NCBI GenBank assembly: GCA_040954595.2
Contig: JBECUI020000028.1
Span: forward strand, 62,001-126,000
Reading direction: 5' to 3'
DNA length: 64,000 nucleotides
Source of the DNA: Balanoglossus misakiensis
Taxonomy: Eukaryota > Hemichordata
A program made the position numbers and the translations under genes. This document shows, piece after piece, positions 1 to 13,100 of this stretch; positions within the stretch are counted from its first letter, which is position 1, and every line of letters starts with the position of its first letter. The notes below the pieces were generated by a model. It saw nothing but the letters and a program-made list of their open reading frames with translations. It was not told the DNA's origin and did not search any database.

Positions 1-1819
1 ATTTTCTTCTTCTTCTTCTTCTTTTTAATTTCTGTGCCGACGGCTTCAGTGCCGAACGTTCGATTCTGGCAGGTGGTTTCGAAATTGGATTGTTGTATAT
101 GTGGACCAACGGCTTGTGGTCTGTCACAATGGTGAATTTCTGACCATATACATACAAGTGGAATCGTTCGCATGCCCATACAACGGCAAGGCCGGGATCC
201 AGCCGGGATCGAGCATTAAACATGAAGCAGACGACAAAAAGTGACAAGACGGGCATCGCGCGTGGCAAAGTGAAAAATATTTCCACAGAGCAATTTCAAA
301 ATAAAACGTCCGTTAATTCAACAGTATTGTTGTTTTATTTATTTGGTTTAAACATGCGCGACTGTGGTTTTTGCTGCCATATGCTAGTTCAGCAGGGGCC
401 CGTTTTAGCTCTGCCAGCAGTGCATTATGAGTATTTTAGCATCGCTGGATTGAGCTCTCGTCCAATCAGAATTGCGGACGGTAGCATGATATAATATAAT
501 ACTGTATATATACCATTTATATATTTGCGACAAAATTATGGTCATATATTGCCAAAGAAAACAATGGATTTCAAATAGAATTGTTTTATCAAACTCTGGA
601 TATATTTATTATTTAGCAGCATTCAAAAATGGCTAACGATGCAGTTTTTAATTTATTAAATTCATCCATATCAAACACAGAAATGTTGTCTACCTAGGAT
701 AGGATGACTAGAACAATCATCTATACAAAGTCAGTCCCCCCAGATCAATGAGAATAAAAAGTGCCTTGCTCAAGGGCACAAAATCATTGAAGTTTATGCC
801 ATTTCCACTCAAGTTGGACTGGAAGTCAAATATGAAGACATTTGTTGGAATTTCTCTTATCTCATATACTTATCTGCATTCTGATTGTGAGCTGATATGT
901 TATGAGGGATTTTATTCTGAAATTGTTCTTTTTGGTGCTATGGTCTATTTATTTCCTAAGTGTCACATTCCACTGGAATGAATTGTCTCTCCCATCAGAA
1001 AACAGCATCTAGACCCCCCCTGGGGATACCAAATGATGACTCCCTGAGTACTTAACTCACTCCAAAATAAAATCAACCCAGTGCCAATTCTTCAAACATT
1101 TCAAGTAAAATTTGCCTGATAGAAGTTTCTCTTGATGAAAATCACTTGTGACTCTGAAGTGTTGCACAGAAAAGAACTTGTTTCTTTTTTTCTTTCTTCA
1201 AAGGGTGGAAAGTGTACCAGTCACAAATCAACGTCGTAACCAGGGTAACTACCAATTTCATGTCAAAGTTCATACATGCTATCCTCTGCTCGCATTAATA
1301 GCGATGTTTTGGGCGATTTCTGAGGGAGACTACACTTTCTACATGCTCAATCATGAAGGTAGCTGTGTTGTGATTGGTTATCTACACATTTGTCTCAGTC
1401 AGCAACCAATCAAAGCACAGCTTACTTTCCAGTAGTTGAGTGAAAAAAAAAATCATTAAGTTGGTTATTTTCACAAAGATCAGTCCTCCAAACTCTTCCA
1501 TGTTTTTGTATTAAAGTGTATATGAAGTCGATTTGAAAAAAAAAAAGATTTTCATCACCTTGGTTTCATAAAAAAATAAACAATGTTCACCATGGAGTTA
1601 TAGCGGCCATTTTGAATTTCAAATTTGAGACAATTTTTGTCATTCAAATTTTTACGGTGAATAATTAATCTGTATTCTTTGTTTTAAGCAAGAATAATCT
1701 AAAGTTGTATTGAGGAGAATATGACTGATTTTGAAGGTGCACATTAAAACCAAACATGAGAAGCAGTAGGAATAGTTCATGTCTTGTATTGCAATAATTT
1801 GGCAGCCCGTGTTCAACTC

Positions 1820-1846
1820 GGGGGGTGGGGGGTGGGGGGGGGGGAA
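1820..1846 (+). other. G-tract cluster (possible G-quadruplex)
   Basis: G6, G6 and G12 runs separated by single T residues, enough for a four-tract quadruplex. Could be a decayed microsatellite. Confidence 0.4.
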
Positions 1847-2084
1847 TGCTAACAATGGACACACATATACACAAAAGATTGCAAAAGTAAAAGATTTATT
1901 TTGAACACATCAAGGATTTTAAAAACCTATAAAGAATCTTTCTGGCTGTGAAGAAGCAGTAAATAATTCATTTCTCAAGTCCTCATGAAAAAGAACTGTA
2001 AAACTGCAGTTATGGAAACTGCATTGCAAGGATTGGTAACAGATAATATTCATATCCAAGATGAGGTCATACATGGAATAACAT

Positions 2085-2187
2085 TTAAAGGGACAAAATC
2101 TCTCTCTTGCTGCCATTTTTCTGTTAATTATGTTTGATACAAGACTGTGGATATATAGTGAATCAACGTTCGACCACCCACAACTTC
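2085..2187 (+). repeat. Dispersed repeat, copy 1 (pairs with 57330–57452)
   Basis: Same ordered phrases as the copy at 57.3 kb, moderately diverged. Family unknown. Confidence 0.6.
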
Positions 2188-2217
2188 CATCCCACTTGTA
2201 GACACGAGAGTAAAACA

Positions 2218-2265
2218 CTCGTCAAAATGAATAATCAGTCTCTACCGTTTATTCATTTTGGCGAG
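2218..2265. repeat. Short inverted repeat
   Basis: CTCGTCAAAATGAATAA pairs with TTATTCATTTTGGCGAG (one G–T wobble) around a 14-nt loop. Adjacent to the dispersed repeat, possibly one of its ends. Confidence 0.5.
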
Positions 2266-3189
2266 ATTTTTACTCTTATATCCTTTAAACAGGCATAATT
2301 TTGAATGATAAAGCGAAACTGATTCAAATTTTAAAATCAAGATGGCCACCATTCAATGTGTATTGAGAAAATTTGAAGTATTTTTATTTTTGAGAAAGCA
2401 AATTTTTTTCTGTTTTCAAAGTGACTCTTCCCACATTTTAATACTAAAAATATAAAGATATGTCGACCACCTAAATAGCATGTCTGCAAAATGTGAATGG
2501 TGATGTCTGTATTAGTTTATAATTCAAAATTAAGAAAATAGTTTCTCAATCCTAATATGAATGATCTTGAAGTGACAACTTGTGTACATAGAAAAAAGAT
2601 GTTGAGAGTGTGTTCAATGTAATTGAAAGCAAGAAGTGAATGACAACCTCTCTTAAATTGCATATTCTTGGTTAGTCATTTGCTTTTGGGAAATAGTACA
2701 CATCAAAACTGAAGTCCAGAACATTACACAAAATCATTGTGAACATGTTCTTAACATGTGTTTCAGATTTCTGCTTAAACTTATTGGAATTATTGTTAGT
2801 GCAATTTGAAACAAACTAACTCTTTACAAACTAATTTGGCTTTACAAATCAGAGACATTGTATACTGACAGGATATGTATGTTTCAGCTTTTTTGGCTCA
2901 AAATGAACATCTGCAAAACATAGAGTGAATTTCCTAAATCTGTCAACAAACAAAAGTAATGTTTCTACTGAAGATATTGATGATCAGGATTAAAAATATT
3001 ACTGTACAGCTTTTTGGTGAAAACAATAATTTGAATAAAAAATGTTGCAACAAATCACAAAAATCACTAGAATTTTTAAAAAATCAACTTTATTTTGCTA
3101 TAATGGTCATTGATGTCATTAGCTGCAGTTTGTAAACTCAACATGACAATTTCTTAGTTGTCACTTTCTCATAATTGTAATTGACTCAC

Positions 3190-3195
3190 TTTATT
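3190..3195 (-). terminator. Possible poly(A) signal of the ROCO gene
   Basis: AATAAA on the minus strand about 490 bp downstream of the Death-domain stop; the first such hexamer after it. AT-rich sequence makes chance occurrence likely. Confidence 0.25.
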
Positions 3196-3685
3196 TGCAT
3201 GTGTCTCCATCCTGTGAAGCTGACATGACATCATGTTCCTTAGAGTGATTTAATTTGTAATTAACCATTACATACACTTCAAATAGGTCAGTATCTGCAG
3301 GATGGTCTTGTACTGTATTTGGGTAATTCACTTTCTGTTATCTCATGCTAGATCTATGTCACAGATTCCATTCATTTATCTTTAGTTGTGTCACCTGTTG
3401 GTAGCTGTTTCTGCAATCACCATCTCCTCGTTGTACAGCCTGGTTATTGAGAAGACAGTAATGGTGGAGGGTGGTTTGGTGTATTGGCTTTGATTTCTCT
3501 GCAGGGCTTATAACAGTATGTGTGTACGGAACCTTTTCCTTGCACACACACATTACGTTACTCAGTTAAATTTCTCAGACATTGCAACAAGTTCCATGGA
3601 AATACTGCCATCGTTTGCCATACTAATCAGAAATTGATATACTGACGTCACAATGGTCTGCTTCAGAGATGTTGATGTCATCATC

Positions 3686-4108
3686 TTAAGATGTAAGATG
3701 TAGATTAGCCATGTCACCTTCAACATCATGATGATCAGCTGACACACCAAGTTTTCGGAACATCTCATGTATTTCTTCTCTGGCAGCGTAGACATCACAA
3801 CTTTCTTGCTCAAAAATTTTAACCAGGTTGGAAAAATTGCTCTTACAGAATTTCTTATCTGCAGTTGGCTGTTGGCCTGCACGTTGTTGTCCTCCACAGC
3901 CCTTGGACCAAACAGATAAAGCATGTTGTGTTGGGGATTGAATCAATGCACTGTATTGCCATGAATCCACCTCCATGCGAGGGATCCCCATCAAGTCTGC
4001 CATAGCCCTGTAGTCATTGCCGGATAAACGGATGATATCCATGATATTAGAAAATATCTTGAGGGCATCCTTCAGCATCCACTTGACATCACTTTCATAT
4101 CCACTGTG
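3686..4108 (-). CDS. ROCO: Death domain, in frame after the TGA
   Basis: Same frame as the COR exon, immediately past TGA 4109–4111, running to a stop at 3686–3688. Reads KDALKIFSNIMDIIRL, then NDYRAMADLMGIPRMEV, LIQSPTQHALSVW and LVKIFEQESCDVYAAREEI: the six-helix Death-domain pattern with W and PTQ…L…W landmarks. Death domains mediate homotypic assembly in apoptosis and innate immunity. A roughly 20-residue insertion (GGQQRAGQQPTADKK region) lies before the last helices. Whether it is translated depends on the TGA. Confidence 0.7.
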   Translation of the reverse strand, partial: HSGYESDVKWMLKDALKIFSNIMDIIRLSGNDYRAMADLMGIPRMEVDSWQYSALIQSPTQHALSVWSKGCGGQQRAGQQPTADKKFCKSNFSNLVKIFEQESCDVYAAREEIHEMFRKLGVSADHHDVEGDMANLHLTS

Positions 4109-7100
4109 TCAGAGGATGGTTGTATCATACCCAGCACAAAGAAAGTCAGTAGCTGCTTCTGAAATCACCATCTCCTCGTTGTACACCTTCTCATTCCTCT
4201 CTTCTGCTTCCCGAATTTGCTTCAATGTATAGAATGTGACATCTTCAGGGTTGCGATGGATTCGAAGAGAATCTGAACTCAACACGTGGATGTCAAGTCT
4301 TGTACCAGGACAGCAGATCTCTAACACTTCATAGACAATATCAGTTATTGTCTCTAATAATTTGTAGCATTCGCCGATTTCCTCTTCTTTCTCTGCTCTA
4401 ACACAAACATGGATAGCTCTCCAACCTTTTGTCATATACACCAAGCCTTCTGCATTGTGACACACTTTGATGCCATTTTTCCATATACCACTTGTCCGTC
4501 GGTTGATCTTTCGGAAATGGCGTTCTATTCGGGCGTTAAGTCGGGGGGAAAATCCTGGCGAGAAACTATCAGCATCATCTCTGCATTGGAACCGTCTACC
4601 ATAGTAAATCTTCTTAGTAGCATCCTGTTTCCACTGATTTGCAGGCATATCTGTGTCCAACAACTCAGGTATTACATACCCAGTTACAGTATTGGATTCA
4701 GAAATGACCTCATAGAGAAGGGCAAACTCTTTGAGAAGATTTATCAGCAAATCAATATCTGCCAGACCATGGAAAACTTCCTCAATTTCGCTTCTCATAT
4801 GTAAGGACTTCCGCGGCAAGCGGTTTGCAAACTGCTCAAATATTTCAGGAGCCAGCATGGTACCGAATATTCTAGAACATAACCATTGGGGATCAAGAAC
4901 AATGACGTCATCTGAATCTGGTAGGGTACTCTCGATTTGGAACATCTGTGAATAAACAATGGGGAAAAATACTTATGTTTTGAGACATTTATTCAAATGA
5001 AATTGTGCATATATCTTAGTGACACACATACCAGTATGTAGATGTGTGCATGGCTGATCATACATAGGGAAACCGCGAAACCCAGGCCAAGTCTAGCCTT
5101 GCCTGGCCAAACCATCTCGGCTATAGTGATCGAAAAAAAACTCATCAACGCCACAATATTGCCACTGGTGATTTAGGAACAATGTCAGGGCTATACCCAC
5201 ACTAGTGACACACATGGACCACAAAAACATGTTTATAGCAGAGGGCCTTTTCTGGGTTTTTTTCTCAGTCTTGAATCCCTGTCTAGATCCTCAGCAAAAG
5301 GCTCTGTCAAGCCTTTCACCCTCAGATCCCTCTTAAGAGAACCCAGCCTGTGATTGGAACTGCGCTGAGTACTACAGCTGGCCTCCAAGGCGCAAGACCG
5401 CGGCGTGTATGTACACTTTTCGTGTCCCGGCTGAATCCAGCAACAACATGTGAAAATGTTGAGCCGTATGCTGCGGACAAATTTGATGTAGGTGTGAACT
5501 GTACAAAACTGAAAACAAAGTATGATATGTATGCTTCTTTTATGGTTGAATTATCTGATGTAGACATTAGAGTTGCCCTTGATCCTGTAAATTGGCCTCA
5601 GGATACTCTTGTAAGAAAATACTATAAATCTCAGACGCCATGACAAAACGCAAAAATAGTTTACGGATTGTGTCATTTAACTGTCGCTCTGTGAAATCAA
5701 GCTTTCATTCTGTGTATGAATTATGTGAAACCCATGATATCTGTCTTTTACAAGAACACTGGCTTGCTAAGGAAGAGCTGTCAATTTTACATGACATACA
5801 TCTGGATTTTATGTCATTCGGAGTATCTGCTTTTGATTCGTCTGAACTCCGTATTGGTAGACCGTACGGGGGGGTTGCAATTCTTTGGCGTAGATCGCTT
5901 GGCAAACTTGCCAGTATTGTTGAGTTTGCTGATAGTCGCTTGCTTGGTTTAGTTTTAGAAAATGATACTGACAAACTTGTTATTGTAAACTGTTATTTGC
6001 CCACCAATACTAATGATAATTTTGAAGTGTTCAGTGAGTACTTGGCGAAAATCAATTCCATTGTTTCTGATATTAACACTGGGAATGTCTTTTTTATTGG
6101 TGACTAGAATGCTGATGTAACTACTGATACAGGCTTTGGCCGTGAGTTGATGGAGCATTGTGAGCAATTTGGTTACATCGTTTCTGATGTTGAGCTGCTA
6201 GGCAGGGATTCTGGTACGTTTACTTAGATTAGCGATGCTCATGGCAGTACTTCATGGATTGACCACTGTGTTACCACTGAAGTTTCTCATAGCAATGTTC
6301 TTTCAATTTCGAGCCTTTGCAATGTTGTTGACTCCGACCATATTCCTGTTTCAATAGAGGTTCATTTCAACACTTCTGCTGATGAAAGCTTCAGCAGTAG
6401 TTCCTTCAAGCAATGTAATTTTCGAGTTGATTGGAAAAAAATTGTCACAGCAGAATATATCCGCCTACACCCTTGTACCAAAGCCAAGATTGATAAGATT
6501 AATTTATCCGAACAGTTATTCTGCACTAATGTGAACTGTACAGACCCTTCGCATTTACAGGCAATTGATACTTGTTATAGTAGTATTGTGGACGCATTGA
6601 ATTGTGCTGCAAAATATACCATTAGGGGTAAGTTTCACCAGAAAGTTCATGTTGTACCTGGCTGGAACGATTTTGTAAAAGAAAGTCACGACTATGCCCG
6701 TTCCATGTTTTTTATTATGGGTTAATGGGGGTAAACCTAAACAAGGCCCGCTTTTTGAAACCATGAAATCTTTCAGAGCTCGTTTTAAGTATGCTTTACG
6801 TGCTTGTAAAAAGATTGAGAATCAAAATAGGGCTGACAAGATGGCTGACAATTTATGCTGCCACAAACAGAACGACTTCTGGAAGGAAGTCAGAAAGCAA
6901 ACTAGCAGAAAAACGCCACTTTCTGACACTGTAGGTGGAGCGACTGGTGAGAGTGAAATTGCAATTATGTGGCACAAGCATTTCAGTGATATTTTGAATT
7001 CTGTCCAGGCTCAGACTGGTAAAAATGACATCGAGGAGAAAATGAAGTATGTTAACTTTTCTTCTGATATGTATGTTTCTGAAGACGAAGTAATTTCTGC

Positions 7101-10100
7101 TATACACAAGTTACCTGACGACAAGACAGCTGGCATTGACAATATTTCAGCTGAGCACCTCAAATTCTCAGACTCCTCTATTTTACCATTTTGACTTGTT
7201 GTATTAATGCTATGATTGTTCATGGTTACCTGCCAACTGAGGCTATCAAAGTTATTAGGGCCCAAGCGCTTGCTTGCGCTTGGGCCCTATTGGTTTCGTT
7301 GGGGTTTTTAGGGCCCAAGCCAAGCCAGGCTTGGGCCCTATTGGTTTCGTTGGAATTTTTCAGTCTTTCTTTCTTTCTTTAGGGCCCAAGCGCATACCAG
7401 CGCTTGGGCCCTATTGGTTTCGTTGGGGTTTTTAGGGCCCAAGCGCAAGCAAGCGCTTGGGCCCTATTGGTTTCGTTGGAATTTTTCTTTCCGGCTTTCT
7501 TTCTTTATTCTTGTGTCAATTCTTCGGCCAACTAAATCTCTGAAACTACTGCAGGTACACTGCTCAAACTTGCTACAGTGGGCAAGGTCTATGAGTAGAT
7601 GTGCAGTGACTTGTGAATACTTAATTAGTCACGTGACCTGGCGGCCATATTGGATTTTCTGAAAAAATTGAAATCTCAGATCTCAGAAACTACAAGTCAG
7701 ATCGACTTCAAATTTGGCATGCAGGTAGACTACCTTCTACCCATCATTTTTGTAATTGGAAATTTTGCTACAGTGTTGCAGTTTTTTTGCTACAATTTTT
7801 TTTCTGAAATCTGGCTTAAATTTCAAAAATCTTCTTCTCCAGAACCGGTGATAACCGAGACACGGGGTTTGGGGTATGTGGTCACCTCACTGATGTCTAT
7901 CAAGTTTGCGAAGATCATTGTGATTGGTCGAAGATTATGGCGGCCATATTGGATTTTCGAAAAACCATAGTTAAACTCCAAAAATCTTCTTCTCCAGAAC
8001 GGGCGATGACTGAGTCGCAAGATTCGGGGAGTATGGTCACTACACTGATGTCTATCAAGTTTGCAAAGAACATTGTGATTGGTCGAAGATTATGGCGGCC
8101 ATATTGGATTTTGTAAAAAGCAGTGAAAAATTGAAATTCCTTTTTCTAGTCTAAAAATTGATAGCATACAAATTCTTTTTATGGATATCAATCTTTATGT
8201 GACTAAAATATGTTACAAATTTTTGTCGATTTTTCACATGACCTTTGACCTACTTTTCACACATTATTATTTCTGCATATCTATTTCCAGGCTAACCTAT
8301 AGGGCTAGACATTTGGTTTTTGATGCATGTGGATTTGTGTGTGATCAAAATATTTTGCTACTTTCATGACCCCTTTGACCTCTGCTGACCTCATTAATTA
8401 TGTGCATAGCTAATTACAGGCGAACCAATAGAGCTAGAGGTTTGGTTTTTGTTGGACATGAACCAATATGGGGTCAAAATTTGTTGCCCAAATATTGGGT
8501 GACCTCTGGTGACCTTTGACCTACTTTCGCATATCTCAGCATCCAGGGCAGATACAGCCTTGGCATTTGGCAGGATGGGACCAAAATGTAAAGCCACATT
8601 TTTGAGTCACCTGTGACACCTGCTGACCTCATTAAATATGCACATACCTAATTACAGGCGAACCAATAGAACTAGAGTTTTAGTTTTTGTTGGACATGGA
8701 ACAGTATGGGTCAATAAATTTTGCCCAAATGTTGGGTGACCTCAGGTGACCTTTGACCTACTTTACTCTATTTCAGCAGGAAAAATACATACGTCCTTGT
8801 TATGTCATGAGATAAAACACCTGATAGAGCATTCTGTTTCTTCTCATTCATACTGTGCATATATAATACCGGATCAGCGCTTGGGCCCAACAATGCTGCT
8901 TGCAGCTTTAATTACGGGCCCAAGCCAAGCCAGGCTTGGGCCCGTATTGGTTTCGTTGGAATTTTTCTTTCTTTCTTTCTTTATTCTTGTGTCAATTCTT
9001 TGACCCACGAGATCTCAGACACCGCTGCAGGTACACTTCTGAAACTTGCTACAGTGGTCAAGGTCAATGAGTAGTCGTGCATCGAACCCTTGAATTTTTA
9101 ATTAGTCACATGACCTGGCGGCCATCTTGGATTTTCTGAAAAAATGCAAATCTCAGATCTCAGAAACTACAAGTCAGATCGACTTCAAATTTGGCATGCT
9201 GGTAGACTACCTTCTGGCAATCATTTTTGTAATTGGAAATTATACTGACAAAGTTGCAATTTTTTGCTACAATTTTTTTTCTAAAATCTGGCTTAAATTT
9301 CAAAAATCTTCTTCTCCAGAACCAGTGATAACCGAGTCACGCGGTTTGGGGTATGTGGTCACCTAACTGATGTCTATCAAGTTTGCGAAGATCATTGTGA
9401 TTGGTTGAAGATTATGGCGGCCATATTGGATTTTCGAAAAACCATAGTAAAATTTCAAAAATCTTCTTCTCAAGAACCGGCGATAAATGAGTCACAAGAT
9501 TTGGTGTGTGTGGTCATTAAACAGATGTCTATCAAATTTGCGAAGAAGAATGTGATTGGTCGAAGATTATGGCGGCCATATTGGATTTTGTGAAAAACGA
9601 TTAAAAAGTAAAAATTCCCTTTCTAGCCTAAAAATTGATAGCACAGAAATTCTTTTTACGGATATGAATCATCATATGTCAAGAATAAGCTATAAATATT
9701 TTGGTAATTTTGGCAATGACCTTTGACCTACTTTTCTGCATATCTAATTCCAGGCTAACCAATAGGGCTATAAGTTTGGTTTTTGATGTATGTGGATTTG
9801 TATGTGATCCAAAAATTTTGCTACTTTTCATGACCCCTTTGACCTCTGGTGACCTCATTAAATATGCACATACCTAATTACAGATGAACCAATAGACCTA
9901 GAAGTTTTGTTTTTGTTATACATGGACCAGTATGGGGTCAAAATATTTTGCCCAAATGTTGGGTGACCTCGGGTGACCTTTGACCTACTTTTGCATATCT
10001 TGACATCCACAGCAGATACAGCCTTGGCGTTTGGAGGTAATGAAAAGCCAAAGTTTTGGGTCACCTGTGACACCTGCTTAACTCATTAATTATGTGCATA

Positions 10101-13100
10101 CCTAATTCTAGGCTAACCAAAAGGGCTAGAGGTCTGTTTTTTGTTGGACATGGACCACTATGGGTCAAAATTTTCTGCACAAATTTTGGATGACCTCGGG
10201 TGACCTTTGACCTACTTTTGCATATCTTGACATCCACAGCAGATACAGCCTTGGCGCTTGGAGGTATGGGGCCATAATGAAAAGCCAAAGTTTTGGGTCA
10301 CCTGTGACACCTGCTTAACTCATTAATTATGTGCATACCTAATTCTAGGCTAACCAAAAGGGCTAGAGGTCTGTTTTTTGTTGGACATGGACCACTATGG
10401 GTCAAAATTTTCTGCCCAAATTGTGGATGACCTCAGATGACCTTTGACGTACTTTTGCATATCTCGGCATCCAATGCAGGTACAGCCTTGGCATTTGGAG
10501 GTATGGGGCCATAATGAAAAGCCAAAGTTTTGGGTCACCTGTGACACCTGCTTTACGCATTATTTATGTGCATACCTAATTCCAGGCTAACCAAAAGGGC
10601 TAGAGGTCTGGTTTTTGTTGGACATGGACCACTATGGGTCAAAATTTTCTGCCCAAATGTTGGGTGACCTCTGGGTGACCTTTGACCTACTTAACACTTT
10701 AACAGCACCAAACATACATATAACCTTGATATTTCATGGGATAAAACAGCATTATGTTTCTACTCATTAATTATGTGCATATCTGATATCAGATCAGATA
10801 ATAGAGCTGGGGCCCGGACAATGCTGCTTGCAGCTTTAATTCTTTCTTTCTTTCTTTCTTTCTTTATTCTTGTGTCAATTCTTTGTCGCTCTAGATCTCA
10901 GACACCGCTGCAGGTACACTTCTGAAACTTGCTACAGTGGTCAAGGTCAATGAGTAGTCGTGCATTGAACCCTTGAATTTTTAATTAGTCACGTGACCTG
11001 GCGGCCATATTGGATATTCTGAAAAAATGCAAATCTCAGATCTCAGAAACTACAAGTCAGATCGACTTCAAATTTGGTGTGCAGGTAGTTTACCTTCTAC
11101 CCATCATTTTTGTAATTGGAAATTATGCTGTCAATGTTGCAGTTTTTTTGCTACAATTTTTTTTCTGAAATCTGGCTTAAATTTCAAAAATCTTCTTCTC
11201 CAGAACCGGTGATAACCGAGTCACGCGGTTTGGGGTATGTGGTCACCTAACTGATGTCTATCAAGTTTGCGAAGATCATTGTGATTGGTTGAAGATTATG
11301 GCGGCCATATTGGATTTTCGAAAAACCCTAGTAAAATTTCAAAAATCTTCTTCTCAAGAACCGGCGATAACCGAGTCACAAGATTTGGTGTGTGTGGTCA
11401 CTAAACAGATGTCTATCAAGTTTGCGAAGAGGAATGTGATTGGTCGAAGATTATGGCGGCCATATTGGATTTTGTGAAAAACGATTAAAAAGTAAAAATT
11501 CCCTTTCTAGCCTAAAAATTGATAGCACAGAAATTCTTTTTATGGATATGAATCATCATATGACAAGAATAAGCTATAAATATTTTGGTAATTTTGGCAA
11601 TGACCTTTGACCTACTTTTGACGCATGATTTTTCTGCATATCTAATTCCAGGCTAACCAATAGGGCTATAAGTTTGGTTTTTGATGTATGTCGATTTGTA
11701 TGTGATCCAAAAATTTTGCTACTTTTCATGACCCCTTTGACCTCTGCTGACCTCATTAAATATGTACATACCTAATTACAGATGAACCAATAGACCTAGA
11801 GGTTTTGTTTTTGTTATACATGGACCAGTATGGGGTCAAAATATTTTGCCCAAATGTTGGGTGACCTCAGGTGACCTTTGACCTACTTTTGCATATCTCG
11901 ACATCCACAGCAGATACAGCCTTGGCGTTTGGAGGTAATGAAAAGCCAAAGTTTTGGGTCACCTGTGACACCTGCTTAACTCATTAATTATGTGCATACC
12001 TAATTATAGGCTAACCAAAAGGGCTAGAGGTCTGGTTTTTGTTGGACATGGACCACTATGGGTCAAAATTTTCTGCCCAAATTTTGGATGACCTCAGATG
12101 ACCTTTGACCTACTTTTGCATATCTCGGCATCCAAAGCAGGTACAGCCTTGGCATTTGGAGGTATGGGGCCATAATGAAAAGCCAAAGCCAAAGTTTTGG
12201 GTCACCTGTGACACCTGCTTTATGCATTATTTATGTGCATACCTAATTCCAGGCTAACCAAAAGGGCTAGAGGTCTGGTTTTTGTTGGACATGGACCACT
12301 ATGGGTTAAAATTTTCTGCCCAAATGTTGGGTGACCTCTGGGTGACCTTTGACCTACTTAACACTTTATCAGCACCAAACATAGATATAACCTTGATATT
12401 TCATGGGATAGAACAGCATTATGTTTCTACTCATTAATTATGTGCATATCTAATATCAGATCAGATAATAGAGCTTGGGCCCGGACAATGCTGCTTGCAG
12501 CTTTAATTCTTTCTTTCTTTCTTTATTCTTGTGTCATTCTTTGTCGCTCTAGATCTCAGACACCACTGCAGATACAGTTCTCAAACTTGCTACAGTGGTC
12601 AAGGTCAATGAGTAGTCGTGCATTGAACCCATGAATTTTTAATTAGTCACATGACCTGGCGGCCATATTGGATTTTCTGAAAAAATGCAAATCTCAGATC
12701 TCAGAAACTACAAGTCAGATCGACTTCAAATTTGGCGTGCAGGTAGACTACCTTCTGTCAATCATTTTTGTAATTGGAAATTATGCTGACAAAGTTGCAG
12801 TTTTTTTGCTACAATTTTTTTTCTGAAATCTGGCTTAAATTTCAAAAATCTTCTTCTCCAGAACCGGTGATAACCAAGACACGGGGTTTGGGGTATGTGG
12901 TCACCTAACTGATGTCTATCAAGTTTGCGAAGATCATTGTGATTGGTTGAAGATTATGGCGGCCATATTGGATTTTCGAAAAACCCTAGTAAAATTGCAA
13001 AATTCTTCTTCTCAAGAACCGGCGATAACCGAGTCACAAGATTTGGTGTGTGTGGTCATTAATCAGATGTCTATCAAGTTTGCGAAGAGCATTGTGATTG

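Larger units (their letters stand above)
1..3189. other. Region beyond the ROCO 3' end, no gene supported
   Basis: AT-rich, with a CTT microsatellite at the left edge and G-tracts at 1820–1846. Short ORFs show no recognisable domain or splice-site support. Confidence 0.4.
7507..8913 (+). repeat. Array unit 1 (type A)
   Basis: About 1.41 kb. Perfect DR1 sites at 8239–8251, 8510–8522 and 8747–8759. Preceded by four hairpin cassettes and followed by one. Confidence 0.8.

Noticed and set aside
3562-3924. 120-codon minus-strand ORF next to the Death domain
   Set aside because: It overlaps the Death-domain exon in another frame and has no recognisable motif.
4099-4125. 27-nt micro-intron skipping the TGA in the ROCO gene
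   Set aside because: It is in frame and has GT and AG ends, but is far too short for a metazoan spliceosomal intron; kept only as a remote alternative.
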